This document shows positions 43,578 through 52,356 of a stretch of DNA of 64,000 nt, piece after piece. The notes below the pieces were generated by a model, which worked only from the letters and a program-made list of their open reading frames with translations, had not been told where the DNA came from and ran no database searches. A program made the translations under genes and the position numbers. The stretch is from contig NZ_RZRU01000002.1 of NCBI RefSeq assembly GCF_003997495.1, forward strand, positions 62,001 to 126,000, in the 5' to 3' direction. Source of the DNA: Mesorhizobium sp. M7A.F.Ca.US.008.03.1.1 (GTDB taxonomy: Bacteria; Pseudomonadota; Alphaproteobacteria; Rhizobiales; Rhizobiaceae). How positions within the stretch are numbered: position 1 is the first letter of the stretch; every line of letters starts with the position of its first letter.

Positions 43578-44434
43578 TGCTTGAGCGCCCCGAACGTCAA
43601 CCCGCGCACCAGATGGCGTTGGATGGCGATGCCCATGATGACCGGCGGCACGGCCGCGATCAGCCCAAGCGCCGCCTTGGCGCCATAGAGCTGCCCGGTC
43701 ATCGAGGAGGACAGAGAGGCCATGTAGACCGGGATGGTCACCCATTCGCGCGTCGTCAGAAGCAGCGCGATCAGATAGTCCGACCAGTTGAGGATGAAGA
43801 CGAAGAGCGCGGCACTGGCCAGCGGCGCGCGCATCATCGGCAGCGTGATGCGGGTGAAGACGCGCAGCCGCGAACAGCCTTCGACAAGCGCTGCCTCCTC
43901 GATCTCGCGCGGCATGTCGTCGAAGAAGGTCTTCATTAGCCAGAAGGCGAACGGCAAGGTGACGATGCCGTAGATCAGCGCCAGCCCCCACCAGCTATCG
44001 GTGAAGTTGAGGAAAGCCCACATGATCATCACCGGGATCATGACCGCCATCGGCGGAAAGATCCTGAGCTGGATCAGCGCCAGCGGCAGGTTCTGGCCGG
44101 AGCCGAAACGCGACAGCCCATAAGCCGCGGCAGTGCCCGCCAACATGGCGATCACCGTGCCGAAAACCGCCGACAGCAGCGATGCGAGGATCGGCTTCAG
44201 CGCGTTACGGTCGAGCGCGACGATCAAATTGTTGGTCGACTCGCCGAAGACGAAACGGAAATTGCTGAGCGTCGGGTTCTTCGGCCACCAGGTCAGTTCG
44301 GCCCCGGTCGCCGACCATTCGGCGATCGGCTTGAAGGCCATCGACACCATCCACAGGATCGGCACCAGCGTCACCGCCATAGCCGCGAAGATCGCGGCAT
44401 AGCGGAATATCAGGAAAGGAACGGAACGCTTCAT
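43574..44434 (-). CDS. CUT1 ABC transporter permease 2 (MalG/UgpE-like)
   Basis: 286-residue permease with six hydrophobic helices and the EAA loop [24 protein letters not shown]. It is the second gene of the operon, after the binding protein, and is coupled to permease 1 by a four-base overlap. The presence of two different permeases and two different ATPases makes this a fully heteromeric importer. Confidence 0.92.
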   Translation of the reverse strand: MKRSVPFLIFRYAAIFAAMAVTLVPILWMVSMAFKPIAEWSATGAELTWWPKNPTLSNFRFVFGESTNNLIVALDRNALKPILASLLSAVFGTVIAMLAGTAAAYGLSRFGSGQNLPLALIQLRIFPPMAVMIPVMIMWAFLNFTDSWWGLALIYGIVTLPFAFWLMKTFFDDMPREIEEAALVEGCSRLRVFTRITLPMMRAPLASAALFVFILNWSDYLIALLLTTREWVTIPVYMASLSSSMTGQLYGAKAALGLIAAVPPVIMGIAIQRHLVRGLTFGALKQ

Positions 44435-44463
44435 CTGGCGGCTTTGCTGGTGGCGTTGTGGGC

Positions 44464-44491
44464 GGAGGGGAGAAGCAAGCTCCTCCCCTCC
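44464..44491 (-). terminator. Intercistronic hairpin after the CUT1 binding-protein gene
   Basis: GGAGGGGAG at 44464-44472 pairs with CTCCCCTCC at 44483-44491, 24 bases past the stop of the binding-protein gene and before permease 2. The minus-strand copy is not followed by a T-run. It resembles the hairpins after the other binding-protein genes in this window. Confidence 0.5.
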
Positions 44492-44515
44492 TTCGATATG
44501 ATCCAGGGAGAAGGA

Positions 44516-46129
44516 TCAGACGATTGGATCGAGAACTGTCGGCCAGGCCTCCTTGTTGGTCTTGATGGCTTCGAGCAGTTTGTCCTCGCCGGTACGCCGC
44601 GCGATCTTTTTCCACTCTGCCTCGGTATCGGCCATCGCCTGCTCTGATGTCTTGGCCTTGGTCAGCGCCGCCATCAGGTTCTCGTCGAGCGCATTGTGGA
44701 AGGCCGTCGCGCCGGGATAGTTGATGGTCGGCACGGTGCGAGCGACCGTCTCGCGCACGACGTCCATGTGGTAGGCATGATAGGTCTGGCGCACCAGCGG
44801 ATCGGAGAAATCCGAAAGCCGGAACGGATCCAGATAACCGCCGGGGTTGGCGCTCATCCAGGCGTAGATACGGGCCGAGCCCAGCCATTGCAGCAGGAGA
44901 TAGGCGACCTCCTGGTTCTTCGACTGTGACGAAACCATGCCGGTCAGCGAGAACCACAGCACGGAACGGCTGATCAGCTTGCCGTCGATCTCGCGGCCGG
45001 GCGGCAGCATCGAGCCGATCTTGCCGGTGACGGCTGAATCCTTGTTGCCGGCATTGTCGAGAAACTTCGGCAGGTTGGAGAAGGCGCAGGTCATCGCCGC
45101 ACCACCCTTGGCGAAATTGCCGTATTGCTCCGGCCAGCCCCAGGAGATCGCATCCGGCGAATGATGCGCGAGCGAAGCGACATATTCGTTGGTGGCGGCA
45201 ATGCCTTGCTCGGAATTGATCATCGGCTTGCCGTCATCGCCAAACAGGAACTGGTTGGGCGAAGCCATCGAGACATAGCGCTGGTACCAGTTGGTGTAGC
45301 CCCAGCCCTGGTTGCGCAGGTCGGTCGAGCCGAACAGCCCCTTGTCCGGGCGCTGGAAGAAGGCGGCGATGTCGCCATGCTGCTTCCAGGTCTTCGGCGG
45401 CGCCAGATCGTAGCCGTATTTGTCCTTGAAGGCCTTCTTCTCGGCTTCGTCGCCAAACAGATCGGTGCGATAGACCCAGGTCTGGAAGTCGCCATCCAGC
45501 GAGACGCCATAGTTCGAGCCGCGGTATTTGTTGAGCAGCGACACGCCCTTGGCGCCATTGACATAGCCGCTGACGGGATCGTCCCATTCGGGCTTATGCT
45601 GCGCGACAAAGTCATCGAGCTTGGCGATGCCGCCGGTTTCGGCGAGGTCGCCGAGGCGGTTCCATTCGGTCGAGTAGATGTCGTAGGCCCCACCCTTGGT
45701 GGAGATGTCCTGCATCGTCTTGGTGAATTCCTGGCCGTTCGGCAGACCGACGATTTCGATCGCGATTCCGGTTTCCTTTTCCCACAGCTCCTTGATCGAC
45801 GGCGCACCGGCCGGGAACGGCTGCGTGAGCTGGCCGATCGAGCCGTCGGACAGGCCGAGCACGATCTTGGCCGGCGCCTTGCCGGCGCCCTTCAGCGCCT
45901 TGGCTGCCTCGATGGCACGGCCTTCCGGCGTGTCGGCGCCATACTGGTAGCGTTCGGCTCCATCGAAGCCCGTCGGGCCGCCGATCATGCCGGGCGCCAA
46001 CGCGTCGGCCGCATAGGCACGGCCGGGACGAATGAATTGGGGTGCGATACCAGCGGCGGCCATGATCACAGCCGCCTTTCCTCCGGATGCCAGCAGCCGG
46101 CGCCGCGAGATGCGGATCAAGTCAGACAT
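44516..46129 (-). CDS. CUT1 ABC transporter substrate-binding protein, probably Tat-exported
   Basis: 537-residue extracellular solute-binding protein, larger than the usual 410-440. The N-terminus has a twin-arginine region (SRRRLLASGGKAAVIMAAAG) and a cleavage region near RAYA at about 40, pointing to Tat export. The fold-1 carbohydrate-binding pattern follows (IELWEKETGIAIEIVGLPNGQEF, YDIYSTEWNRLGDLAE). It heads the minus-strand run and is divergent from a LacI regulator. The extra length is reminiscent of rhizobial polyol/glycerol binding proteins; the ligand is unknown. Confidence 0.9.
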   Translation of the reverse strand: MSDLIRISRRRLLASGGKAAVIMAAAGIAPQFIRPGRAYAADALAPGMIGGPTGFDGAERYQYGADTPEGRAIEAAKALKGAGKAPAKIVLGLSDGSIGQLTQPFPAGAPSIKELWEKETGIAIEIVGLPNGQEFTKTMQDISTKGGAYDIYSTEWNRLGDLAETGGIAKLDDFVAQHKPEWDDPVSGYVNGAKGVSLLNKYRGSNYGVSLDGDFQTWVYRTDLFGDEAEKKAFKDKYGYDLAPPKTWKQHGDIAAFFQRPDKGLFGSTDLRNQGWGYTNWYQRYVSMASPNQFLFGDDGKPMINSEQGIAATNEYVASLAHHSPDAISWGWPEQYGNFAKGGAAMTCAFSNLPKFLDNAGNKDSAVTGKIGSMLPPGREIDGKLISRSVLWFSLTGMVSSQSKNQEVAYLLLQWLGSARIYAWMSANPGGYLDPFRLSDFSDPLVRQTYHAYHMDVVRETVARTVPTINYPGATAFHNALDENLMAALTKAKTSEQAMADTEAEWKKIARRTGEDKLLEAIKTNKEAWPTVLDPIV

Positions 46130-46165
46130 TGAAACTCCTCCCTCAGGGCCACGTTTCCTCCACGA

Positions 46166-46207
46166 CCCTCATGAGGGATATTGACGGCAGCATGGCAAGG
46201 CTGTCAA
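46166..46207 (-). promoter_or_regulatory. Putative promoter and operator of the 15-gene minus-strand run
   Basis: On the minus strand TTGACA (46207-46202) and CAATAT (46183-46178) stand 18 bases apart, about 50 bases before the binding-protein ATG. The perfect palindrome CCCTCATGAGGG (46166-46177) falls at the expected transcription start and could be bound by the divergent LacI protein. A related inverted repeat, CCTCAA-T-TTGAGG, is at 46292-46304. The rest of the 336-base gap 46130-46465 shows no gene. Confidence 0.4.
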
Positions 46208-46465
46208 CATCATAAATAATCAAAATACCTCACAACATTGCAACAGGGCAAGGAAATGCACAAAAACGGGACCCATGCGTCATGCCGGATGCCTCAATTT
46301 GAGGGAACCCGACCCTTCCCGGCCCTGCGCAACCTTGCCGGGCCATTTGATTTAGCGCGGCGGCTTGCACATCGGCCAAGGGCGGATACATCATTTCCCA
46401 TCAGAATCGCCGATGGCGGGGAAGCCGTCGCAAGCCGATCCGACGCATGCAGGAGATGAAAGACG

Positions 46466-47494
46466 GTGCGGTCCACCCTGACTGACATAGCCCGGGAAGC
46501 CGGTGTCTCGGCCGCAACGGTCGACCGAGTGCTCAACAACCGCCCCGGCGTGCGGGCGCGCACGCGTGAAATCGTGCTCGAAATGGCGCAGCGGCTTGGC
46601 TACATCGCCGAAAGCCCGAACGGGGCGCCGCCGCGGCCCTTGCCCGGCGACGTCATCCGGCTAGACTTCGCGCTGCCCGCCGGCACCAATTCCTTCATCA
46701 AGATGCTGCACCGCCAGATCGAGGCGCAGGCGCAGTCACGGCCAGACCTCGATGTCCACATTGCCACCATCGAAGGGTTCAACCCGGACGGTCTCGCCCG
46801 CCTGCTGCAGGACCTGCGCGGACAGACGCAAGGCGTCGGCGTCATCGCCCTCGACCATCCGACGGTGCGCGAAGCGATCCGCTCCCTGTCGGCCAACGAC
46901 ATCAAGGTGGTGACCATCGCGTCCGACATCCTGCATGTGCCCAGGGTCGCCTATATCGGCATCGACAACCGCGCCGCCGGGCGGCTGGCCGGCTATCTGC
47001 TCAACCGCTTCATGGGATCGGGGCGTCCGGGCAAGGTGGCGCTGTTCGCCGGCTCGCTGTCCTATCGCGGTCACGAAGAGCGCGAGATGGGGTTCCGCCA
47101 TATCCTGACGGAGGAATCCCCCAATCTGCAGATCGTCGAGATGCGCGAAATGCTCGACGACCGCGAGAAGGCTTATTCGGAGGCATCCGCCCTGCTGGAG
47201 CGGCACCCCGACCTTGCCGCGATCTACAATGTCGGCGCCGGCAACACCGGCATCGCCCGCGCGCTCAAGGAGCGCGGCCGCGCCCAATCCATGGTCTTCC
47301 TCGGCCACGAGGTGACGGACGGCACCAAGGATCTTCTGCTCGACGGCACGCTCGACGCGGTCATCGACCAGAACCCGCGCGTTGAGGCCCGTGAGGCACT
47401 CAACACCTTGACCCATGCGGTCCGGGGACTGCCCTATGAACTGCACCAGCCCAGGCTGCAGGTGATCTTCAAGGAGAACATCCCGGAGATTTGA
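46466..47494 (+). CDS. LacI family transcriptional regulator
   Basis: 342-residue repressor with a LacI helix-turn-helix at residues 4-23 (TLTDIAREAGVSAATVDRVL) and a Peripla_BP_4-type sensor domain (VAYIGIDNRAAGRLAGYLL, GKVALFAGS, AAIYNVGAGNTGIA). This sensor type resembles CUT2 binding proteins and is found in inositol- and rhizopine-related regulators. The GTG at 46466 follows AGGAGATGAAAGAC. It is divergent from the CUT1 binding-protein gene and is the natural regulator of the 31158-46129 run. Confidence 0.9.
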   Translation: MRSTLTDIAREAGVSAATVDRVLNNRPGVRARTREIVLEMAQRLGYIAESPNGAPPRPLPGDVIRLDFALPAGTNSFIKMLHRQIEAQAQSRPDLDVHIATIEGFNPDGLARLLQDLRGQTQGVGVIALDHPTVREAIRSLSANDIKVVTIASDILHVPRVAYIGIDNRAAGRLAGYLLNRFMGSGRPGKVALFAGSLSYRGHEEREMGFRHILTEESPNLQIVEMREMLDDREKAYSEASALLERHPDLAAIYNVGAGNTGIARALKERGRAQSMVFLGHEVTDGTKDLLLDGTLDAVIDQNPRVEAREALNTLTHAVRGLPYELHQPRLQVIFKENIPEI

Positions 47495-47503
47495 CGGACC
47501 AGA

Positions 47504-47540
47504 CGAGCGGGGCAGCGCGGTAAAGCGCTCGCCCCGCTCG
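47504..47540. terminator. Bidirectional terminator between convergent genes
   Basis: CGAGCGGGGC at 47504-47513 pairs with GCCCCGCTCG at 47531-47540. It lies between the stop of the plus-strand LacI gene (47494) and the stop of the minus-strand binding-protein gene (47553); the plus-strand copy is followed by ATCTTTCC. Confidence 0.7.
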
Positions 47541-47552
47541 ATCTTTCCGGGT

Positions 47553-48572
47553 CTACTGGACGGCAGCGACTTCTGCTGCGGCACCGTCGACAAAGCTCTT
47601 GTCGACCCATTTGCCATAGTCGATCGAGCCCTTCAGGAGCCCGGCGCTGGCCATGAATTTCTCCTCGCCCCGCAAGGCGGCGATCGCATTGTCAGTGACT
47701 TTCGGATCCTGGTGGAACACGCCGTCGGCATAGGTCTTGCGGACCGACTTTTCCGACGACTTGGTCGCCTCGACAAAGGTCTTGATCGTCTCGTCCGGAT
47801 GGGCGTCGGCCCAACGCGAAATCTCGATATCGACCTTCAGCAGCCGCTTGACCAGATCGGGATATTTCGCCGCGAAGGCGCCATTGACCGAGATGACGTT
47901 CGGAACGTTCCATTCCGGATGGGCGCTGGTGTCGAACAGCACCCGCGCCTCGCCGGTATCGACCAGCTTGGCCGCCGTCGAATCCGTCTCGACGATGGCG
48001 TCGATATCGCCGCGCAACAGCGCCGGGCCGGATGCCTCGAAAGGCAAGTTCAGGCCTTCGACGTCATTTGTGGTCAGGCCGACACTGTTCAGTGCCTTGC
48101 TGAAGTTCGAATGCCGCACCGTGCCGGTGAGATAGGCGACCTTCTTGCCCCTGAGATCCTGCAGCGTCTTCAGCGGCGAGTCGGTCTTGACGACGATGTA
48201 GGAACCGCCGGCCTTCACATAGCTCGACAGGCCGATCAGCTTGACATCGGCGCCGGACGCAGCAACGCGCAGCGCTGGATTGTTGCCGGTATAGGTGAAT
48301 TCGATCGCGCCGGTGGCAAGCGCCGTCGTCGCCTCCGAACCGCCATTGAAGGTCACCAGTTCGACCTTGATGCCGTCCTTGGCGAATTCCTTCTCCCACC
48401 AGCCGTCCTTCTGGGCGAGGATGAATTTGAGATGCCCCGGCGCCGTGCTGCCGATACGGATAATTTCAGGCTTGTCCTGCGCGAAGGCAGGCATGCCGCC
48501 AAGGCCGATGACGACGGCAATGGCACCCTTCAGCAACAGCCGGCGAAATGCGTCGAATGGAATGTTGGGCAT
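47553..48572 (-). CDS. Sulfonate/nitrate/taurine-type ABC substrate-binding protein (SsuA/TauA-like)
   Basis: 339-residue periplasmic protein with a signal peptide of about 30 residues ending GGMPAFAQ. The NMT1/SsuA pattern is clear: IIRIGSTAPGHLKFILAQKDGWWEKEF, VELVTFNGGSEATTALATGAIEFTYTGNNPAL and DLRGKKVAYLTGTVRHSNFSKAL. The fold binds sulfonates, taurine, nitrate or thiamine precursors. The nearby AprAB-like and redoxin genes favour a sulfur compound. Confidence 0.9.
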   Translation of the reverse strand: MPNIPFDAFRRLLLKGAIAVVIGLGGMPAFAQDKPEIIRIGSTAPGHLKFILAQKDGWWEKEFAKDGIKVELVTFNGGSEATTALATGAIEFTYTGNNPALRVAASGADVKLIGLSSYVKAGGSYIVVKTDSPLKTLQDLRGKKVAYLTGTVRHSNFSKALNSVGLTTNDVEGLNLPFEASGPALLRGDIDAIVETDSTAAKLVDTGEARVLFDTSAHPEWNVPNVISVNGAFAAKYPDLVKRLLKVDIEISRWADAHPDETIKTFVEATKSSEKSVRKTYADGVFHQDPKVTDNAIAALRGEEKFMASAGLLKGSIDYGKWVDKSFVDGAAAEVAAVQ

Positions 48573-48608
48573 GGGAAAAATCCTTCCTGATTGGAATGAA
48601 TGGGCCGC

Positions 48609-49505
48609 TTAAATGAGCGAGGTCTCGGACTGGCCCTTCCAGGCTGTTGCCCAGCGCTCGAACCAGACGAGCAGGTAGTTGACGGTCAGGCCGATGACGG
48701 TGAGTGTCAGGATGCCGGCATACATGTCGGCCGTCTCCATCATCAGTTGCGAGTTCTGGATGAGGAAACCGAGGCCGGATTTGGCCGCCAGCATCTCGGC
48801 GCCGATGACCGCGAACAGTGAGGATTTCACCGCCAGCCGGGCGCCGGCGACGATCGAGGGAATGCTGGCCGGCAGGATGACTTTCCGGAACAGATCGAAG
48901 TCGGACGTGCCCATCGAGCGCGCCGCCTTGATCAGCAGCGGATCCACCGACTTGACGCCGCTGATCGTGTTGACGAGGAGAAAGAAAACCGAGGAGTAGA
49001 AGGTGATCGCCACCTTCGATTCCTCACCGATGCCGAGCAACAGGATGAACACTGGCAGCAGTGCGAATTGCGAGGTGTTGCGCAGCGTCTGCACCAGAAG
49101 GTCGGAAACCTTCTCGAACAGCGAATAGCGCCCCATCAACAGACCGAGCGGGATGGCCACCACGACGCCGAGCGCAAAGCCAATCGCCGCGCGCTGCAGG
49201 CTTATGCCGATATGCTCGATCAGCACGCCCGAGGCGAGCAGCGCCCACCAGGCAACCAGCACCTCGCTCAGCGGCGGAAAGAAAATCCGGTTCAGCCAGC
49301 CGAGCCGGGGCGCGATCTCCCACAATAGGAAGAACAGGCCGAGCAGCGGCAGGCCATAGAGGAACGTGCCGTGGCTTGCTTTCTTGCTCCGGATCTTGGC
49401 GCTGGCCTTGATGGCGGGGACCCTGGCGACGGCGACCGTTTCGCCCGCGCCGGCAAACAGGTGGAGCGCTCGAGCGGAGCCAAACTTCTCGGTCAGATAG
49501 GCCAT
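48609..49505 (-). CDS. Sulfonate-type ABC transporter permease (SsuC-like)
   Basis: 298-residue permease with about six hydrophobic helices, the SsuC/TauC block GVLIEHIGISLQRAAIGFALGVVVAIPLGLLMG and an EAA-like loop KAARSMGTSDFDLFRKVILPASIPSIVAGARLA. An unusually long 55-residue N-terminal stretch precedes the first helix. It lies between the ATPase and binding-protein genes of the same importer. Confidence 0.92.
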   Translation of the reverse strand: MAYLTEKFGSARALHLFAGAGETVAVARVPAIKASAKIRSKKASHGTFLYGLPLLGLFFLLWEIAPRLGWLNRIFFPPLSEVLVAWWALLASGVLIEHIGISLQRAAIGFALGVVVAIPLGLLMGRYSLFEKVSDLLVQTLRNTSQFALLPVFILLLGIGEESKVAITFYSSVFFLLVNTISGVKSVDPLLIKAARSMGTSDFDLFRKVILPASIPSIVAGARLAVKSSLFAVIGAEMLAAKSGLGFLIQNSQLMMETADMYAGILTLTVIGLTVNYLLVWFERWATAWKGQSETSLI

Positions 49506-49517
49506 GGGTCCAGCTCC

Positions 49518-50354
49518 TCAGTGACTGAAGGCTGGCGACAGGGTCCAGTCCTTCTGCGCCTTGTTGACCTCGTCGCGCAGCACGTCCCAGACGCGAGCGC
49601 GATAGGCGTTGAATTCGGCGCTGGCACGGATGTCGCCGTCGCGCGGCCGTGGCAGGTCGATGTCGATGATCTCCTTCACCGTACCTGGGCGCGCGGTCAT
49701 CACCACGACGCGGTCGGCGAGGAAGATCGCCTCGTCGATCGAGTGGGTGACGAAAATGACAGTCGTATTGATCTTACCCCAGATCCGCAGCAACTCGCCT
49801 TGCAGCAGTTCGCGCGTCTGCTGGTCGAGCGCCGCGAACGGCTCGTCCATCAACAGCACTTCCGGGTTGCTGGCCAGCGCACGCGCGATCGCCACACGCT
49901 GCTGCATGCCGCCGGACAGCTGGTTGGGAAAACGGTCTTCGAAACCGGCAAGGCCGAACAGTGCCAACAGATGGCGGGCGGTCGCCGTGCGCTCGGCCTT
50001 GGCGACGCCGCGCACCTCCAGCGCATATTCGATGTTGGCGAGCGCCGTGCGCCAGGGAAACAACGCATATTGCTGGAAGACATAGCCGGTCTTGGGATCG
50101 GGCCTGGTGATGCGCCGGCCGTCGAGCTGGACGTCGCCACCGGTCGCCTGCGTCAGCCCGCCGACAATGTCGAGCAGCACCGACTTGCCCGAGCCGCTGG
50201 GGCCGACCAGCGTGATGAACTCGCCCTTGCGGATGGAAAGATCGACGCCGTCGAGCACGGTGACGCGGTCGGTCGCCTCGCCATCGACGGTGACGAACTG
50301 CCCCGGCTTGAGCTGGAAGGTCTTGCTGATGTCGCTGACGACAATACGGTCCAT
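49518..50354 (-). CDS. Sulfonate-type ABC transporter ATPase (SsuB-like)
   Basis: 278-residue ATPase with Walker A GPSGSGKSVLLDIVGG, Q-loop YVFQQYALFPWRTA, signature LSGGMQQRVAIARAL and Walker B VLLMDEPFAALD, all as in SsuB/TauB. An insertion near residues 15-35 (QLKPGQFVTVDGEATDR) lengthens the first strands. The start at 50354 is 17 bases after the ferredoxin gene, so flavoprotein, ferredoxin and transporter genes form one operon. Confidence 0.93.
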   Translation of the reverse strand: MDRIVVSDISKTFQLKPGQFVTVDGEATDRVTVLDGVDLSIRKGEFITLVGPSGSGKSVLLDIVGGLTQATGGDVQLDGRRITRPDPKTGYVFQQYALFPWRTALANIEYALEVRGVAKAERTATARHLLALFGLAGFEDRFPNQLSGGMQQRVAIARALASNPEVLLMDEPFAALDQQTRELLQGELLRIWGKINTTVIFVTHSIDEAIFLADRVVVMTARPGTVKEIIDIDLPRPRDGDIRASAEFNAYRARVWDVLRDEVNKAQKDWTLSPAFSH

Positions 50355-50371
50355 ATCTGTCTCCGATCGGT

Positions 50372-50698
50372 TCACTGCGCCACGCGGATGCGGTGCGTCG
50401 GGTCGAATTCCGAGCCGCCCGCCTTGCCGCGCTTCCAGCCAAGCGCGCGGGCATAGGAGCCGAACAGCTGTCGGGCGTCGGCCTGAGCTTCCGTGATGCC
50501 GGTCGGCCCTTCGGCGAACTCGGCCACGTAAAGGGCGTCGGTCGGGCAGTAGATCTCGCACAGGAAGCAGGTCTGGCAGTCCTCCTGGCGAGCGATCACC
50601 GGCACGCCATTGTCGGTCGCGTCGAAGACATTGGCCGGACACACCTTGACGCAGATGTCGCATTCGACGCAGCGCGTGGCCGAGACGATCTCGATCAT
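50372..50698 (-). CDS. 4Fe-4S dicluster ferredoxin (AprB-like)
   Basis: 108-residue ferredoxin with two CxxCxxCxxxCP motifs: CVECDICVKVCP near residue 10 and CQTCFLCEIYCP near residue 42, followed by a basic C-terminal tail. Overlap of its ATG with the flavoprotein stop (ATGA) couples the two genes. The pair resembles the AprA/AprB layout of APS reductase and probably forms an electron-transfer complex. Confidence 0.9.
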   Translation of the reverse strand: MIEIVSATRCVECDICVKVCPANVFDATDNGVPVIARQEDCQTCFLCEIYCPTDALYVAEFAEGPTGITEAQADARQLFGSYARALGWKRGKAGGSEFDPTHRIRVAQ

Positions 50699-52320
50699 GA
50701 CACCAGCTCCGCCAGCCGCTCTGGCGCGCCTGCGATGCGGAACGCATCCACACCAGTGATGACCAGCCGGTGCGCGAAGGCAGCGCTCTTGCCCGGTTGG
50801 TCGGAGCGGCGATGCATGCCGCGGCTCTCGGTGCGGTGCAGCGCTGCGGCCACGGACCAGCGCCCGGCTGCGGCGATCGACGCTGCCTCTCGAGTGCGGA
50901 CCCGGTCCAGCCCCTCGCCTTGCAGATGGTCGCGCACGTCGCGCCAGACACTCCCCAGCCGCTCGCCGCTTTTCTCCAGGCCCTCGCCGGTGCGGAAGAA
51001 ATTCTTGTCGAGCGGCGTCACCTCGTTGCGCACCGCCTCGATGACTTCGCCTGCCGAGATGTCGGCACGCGGCGAAGATGCAGGACGTAATCCAGCCTGG
51101 CCAAGCGACTGCACCGCACTGCGGAACGCCTTGCCGGTCCGGCGCCTGGCATGGGTCGAAGCGCCTTTGCCGGCCCACCAGCCGCTGGCCAGCGCCCAGG
51201 ACGAATTGACGGCGCCGCCGCCCGACACGGCCCCGGTCATGATCTCGCGGCTGGCGGCGTCGCCGGCGACATAGAGGCCGGGCACGCCGGTGGCGCAATC
51301 GTCGGAGACGATGTCTATGCCGCCGGTGCCGCGCACCGTGCCTTCGGCGCGCAAGGTGATGGGGAACAACTCGCCGAACGGGTCGATGCCGGCGCGGTCA
51401 TAGGGCACGAAGCAATTCGGCTGGCCCTGGCGCAGCCAGCCTTGCAGCGCCGGTTCGGCTTGGTCGAGCCGCGCATAGACCGGGCCGTCGATCAGCGCGC
51501 GCGCCACTTCCTCCTCGCGGTCGCCGATGCCATTGCGCAACGGCTCGCCGGTCGGCCCGACAATCGGAGTGCCATCTTCGCGATGGAACGACGCCCAGCG
51601 GAACGGTAGCCCCTTGTTCAACGAGGAGCCGTAGGGCGCCAGCGTGTACTTGCCGGTGAACTCCATGCCCGACAGGCTGGCGCCGGCCTCTGCCGCCATC
51701 AGATAGCCGTCGCCGGTGAGCCCGCTCGCGCCGAGGATGCGCTCGCGGAAAGCGCAGCCGCCGGTCGCCAGCACCACGGCATTGGCGTCGACGCGCCAGT
51801 CCTGGCCGATCTGCCTGGCGACACCGGCGGCGCCGACAATCGCATCCCCATCCGACAACAGTTCGAGCGCGGGATGATGGTCGAGCACGGTGACGCCGGC
51901 CAAAAGCACTCGGCGGCGCATGAAGCGCATGTAGTCCGGGCCGCGCAGATTGGCGATGTAGAGCCGGCCGTCATCCTCGCTCGGGAAGGGATAACCCCAT
52001 TCGGACAGCCTGAGCAGATTGCGGTAGGCGGTATCGACGCATCGCAGCATCCAGCGCGGGTCGGCAAGTTCGCCGGTGCGCTGCCAGCGCCGTTCGACCA
52101 CGGCATGCCTGTTGTCACCCGGCGGCACGCACCAGGTGCCGGTATTGGACGGCGCGGTGGCGCCGCTGGTGCCGAGATAGCCCTTGTCGGCCAGCACCAC
52201 CTTAGCGCCGCTCTCGGCCGCAGCGACTGCTGCCCAGGCGGCCGACGGACCGCCGCCCAGCACCAGCACGTCGGCCTGGAGCAGCAAGCTGTCGGAAGCG
52301 GATTTTTGCGGCTTAGGCAT
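50695..52320 (-). CDS. FAD-dependent oxidoreductase (AprA/fumarate-reductase-like)
   Basis: 541-residue flavoprotein. The Rossmann FAD motif is VLVLGGGPSAAWAAVAAAESGAKVVLADKG, and the C-terminal FAD block is PGLYVAGDAASREIMTGAVSGGGAVNSSWALASG. Its closest class is the fumarate reductase/succinate dehydrogenase/APS reductase alpha family. It pairs with a dicluster ferredoxin and a sulfonate-type importer, so a redox step on an imported organosulfur compound is plausible. The start is either the ATG at 52320 or a GTG six bases earlier. Confidence 0.88.
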   Translation of the reverse strand: MPKPQKSASDSLLLQADVLVLGGGPSAAWAAVAAAESGAKVVLADKGYLGTSGATAPSNTGTWCVPPGDNRHAVVERRWQRTGELADPRWMLRCVDTAYRNLLRLSEWGYPFPSEDDGRLYIANLRGPDYMRFMRRRVLLAGVTVLDHHPALELLSDGDAIVGAAGVARQIGQDWRVDANAVVLATGGCAFRERILGASGLTGDGYLMAAEAGASLSGMEFTGKYTLAPYGSSLNKGLPFRWASFHREDGTPIVGPTGEPLRNGIGDREEEVARALIDGPVYARLDQAEPALQGWLRQGQPNCFVPYDRAGIDPFGELFPITLRAEGTVRGTGGIDIVSDDCATGVPGLYVAGDAASREIMTGAVSGGGAVNSSWALASGWWAGKGASTHARRRTGKAFRSAVQSLGQAGLRPASSPRADISAGEVIEAVRNEVTPLDKNFFRTGEGLEKSGERLGSVWRDVRDHLQGEGLDRVRTREAASIAAAGRWSVAAALHRTESRGMHRRSDQPGKSAAFAHRLVITGVDAFRIAGAPERLAELVS

Positions 52321-52356
52321 GGACACCTGGCGAATGCGTTCGAAGCGCCGCCTGCG

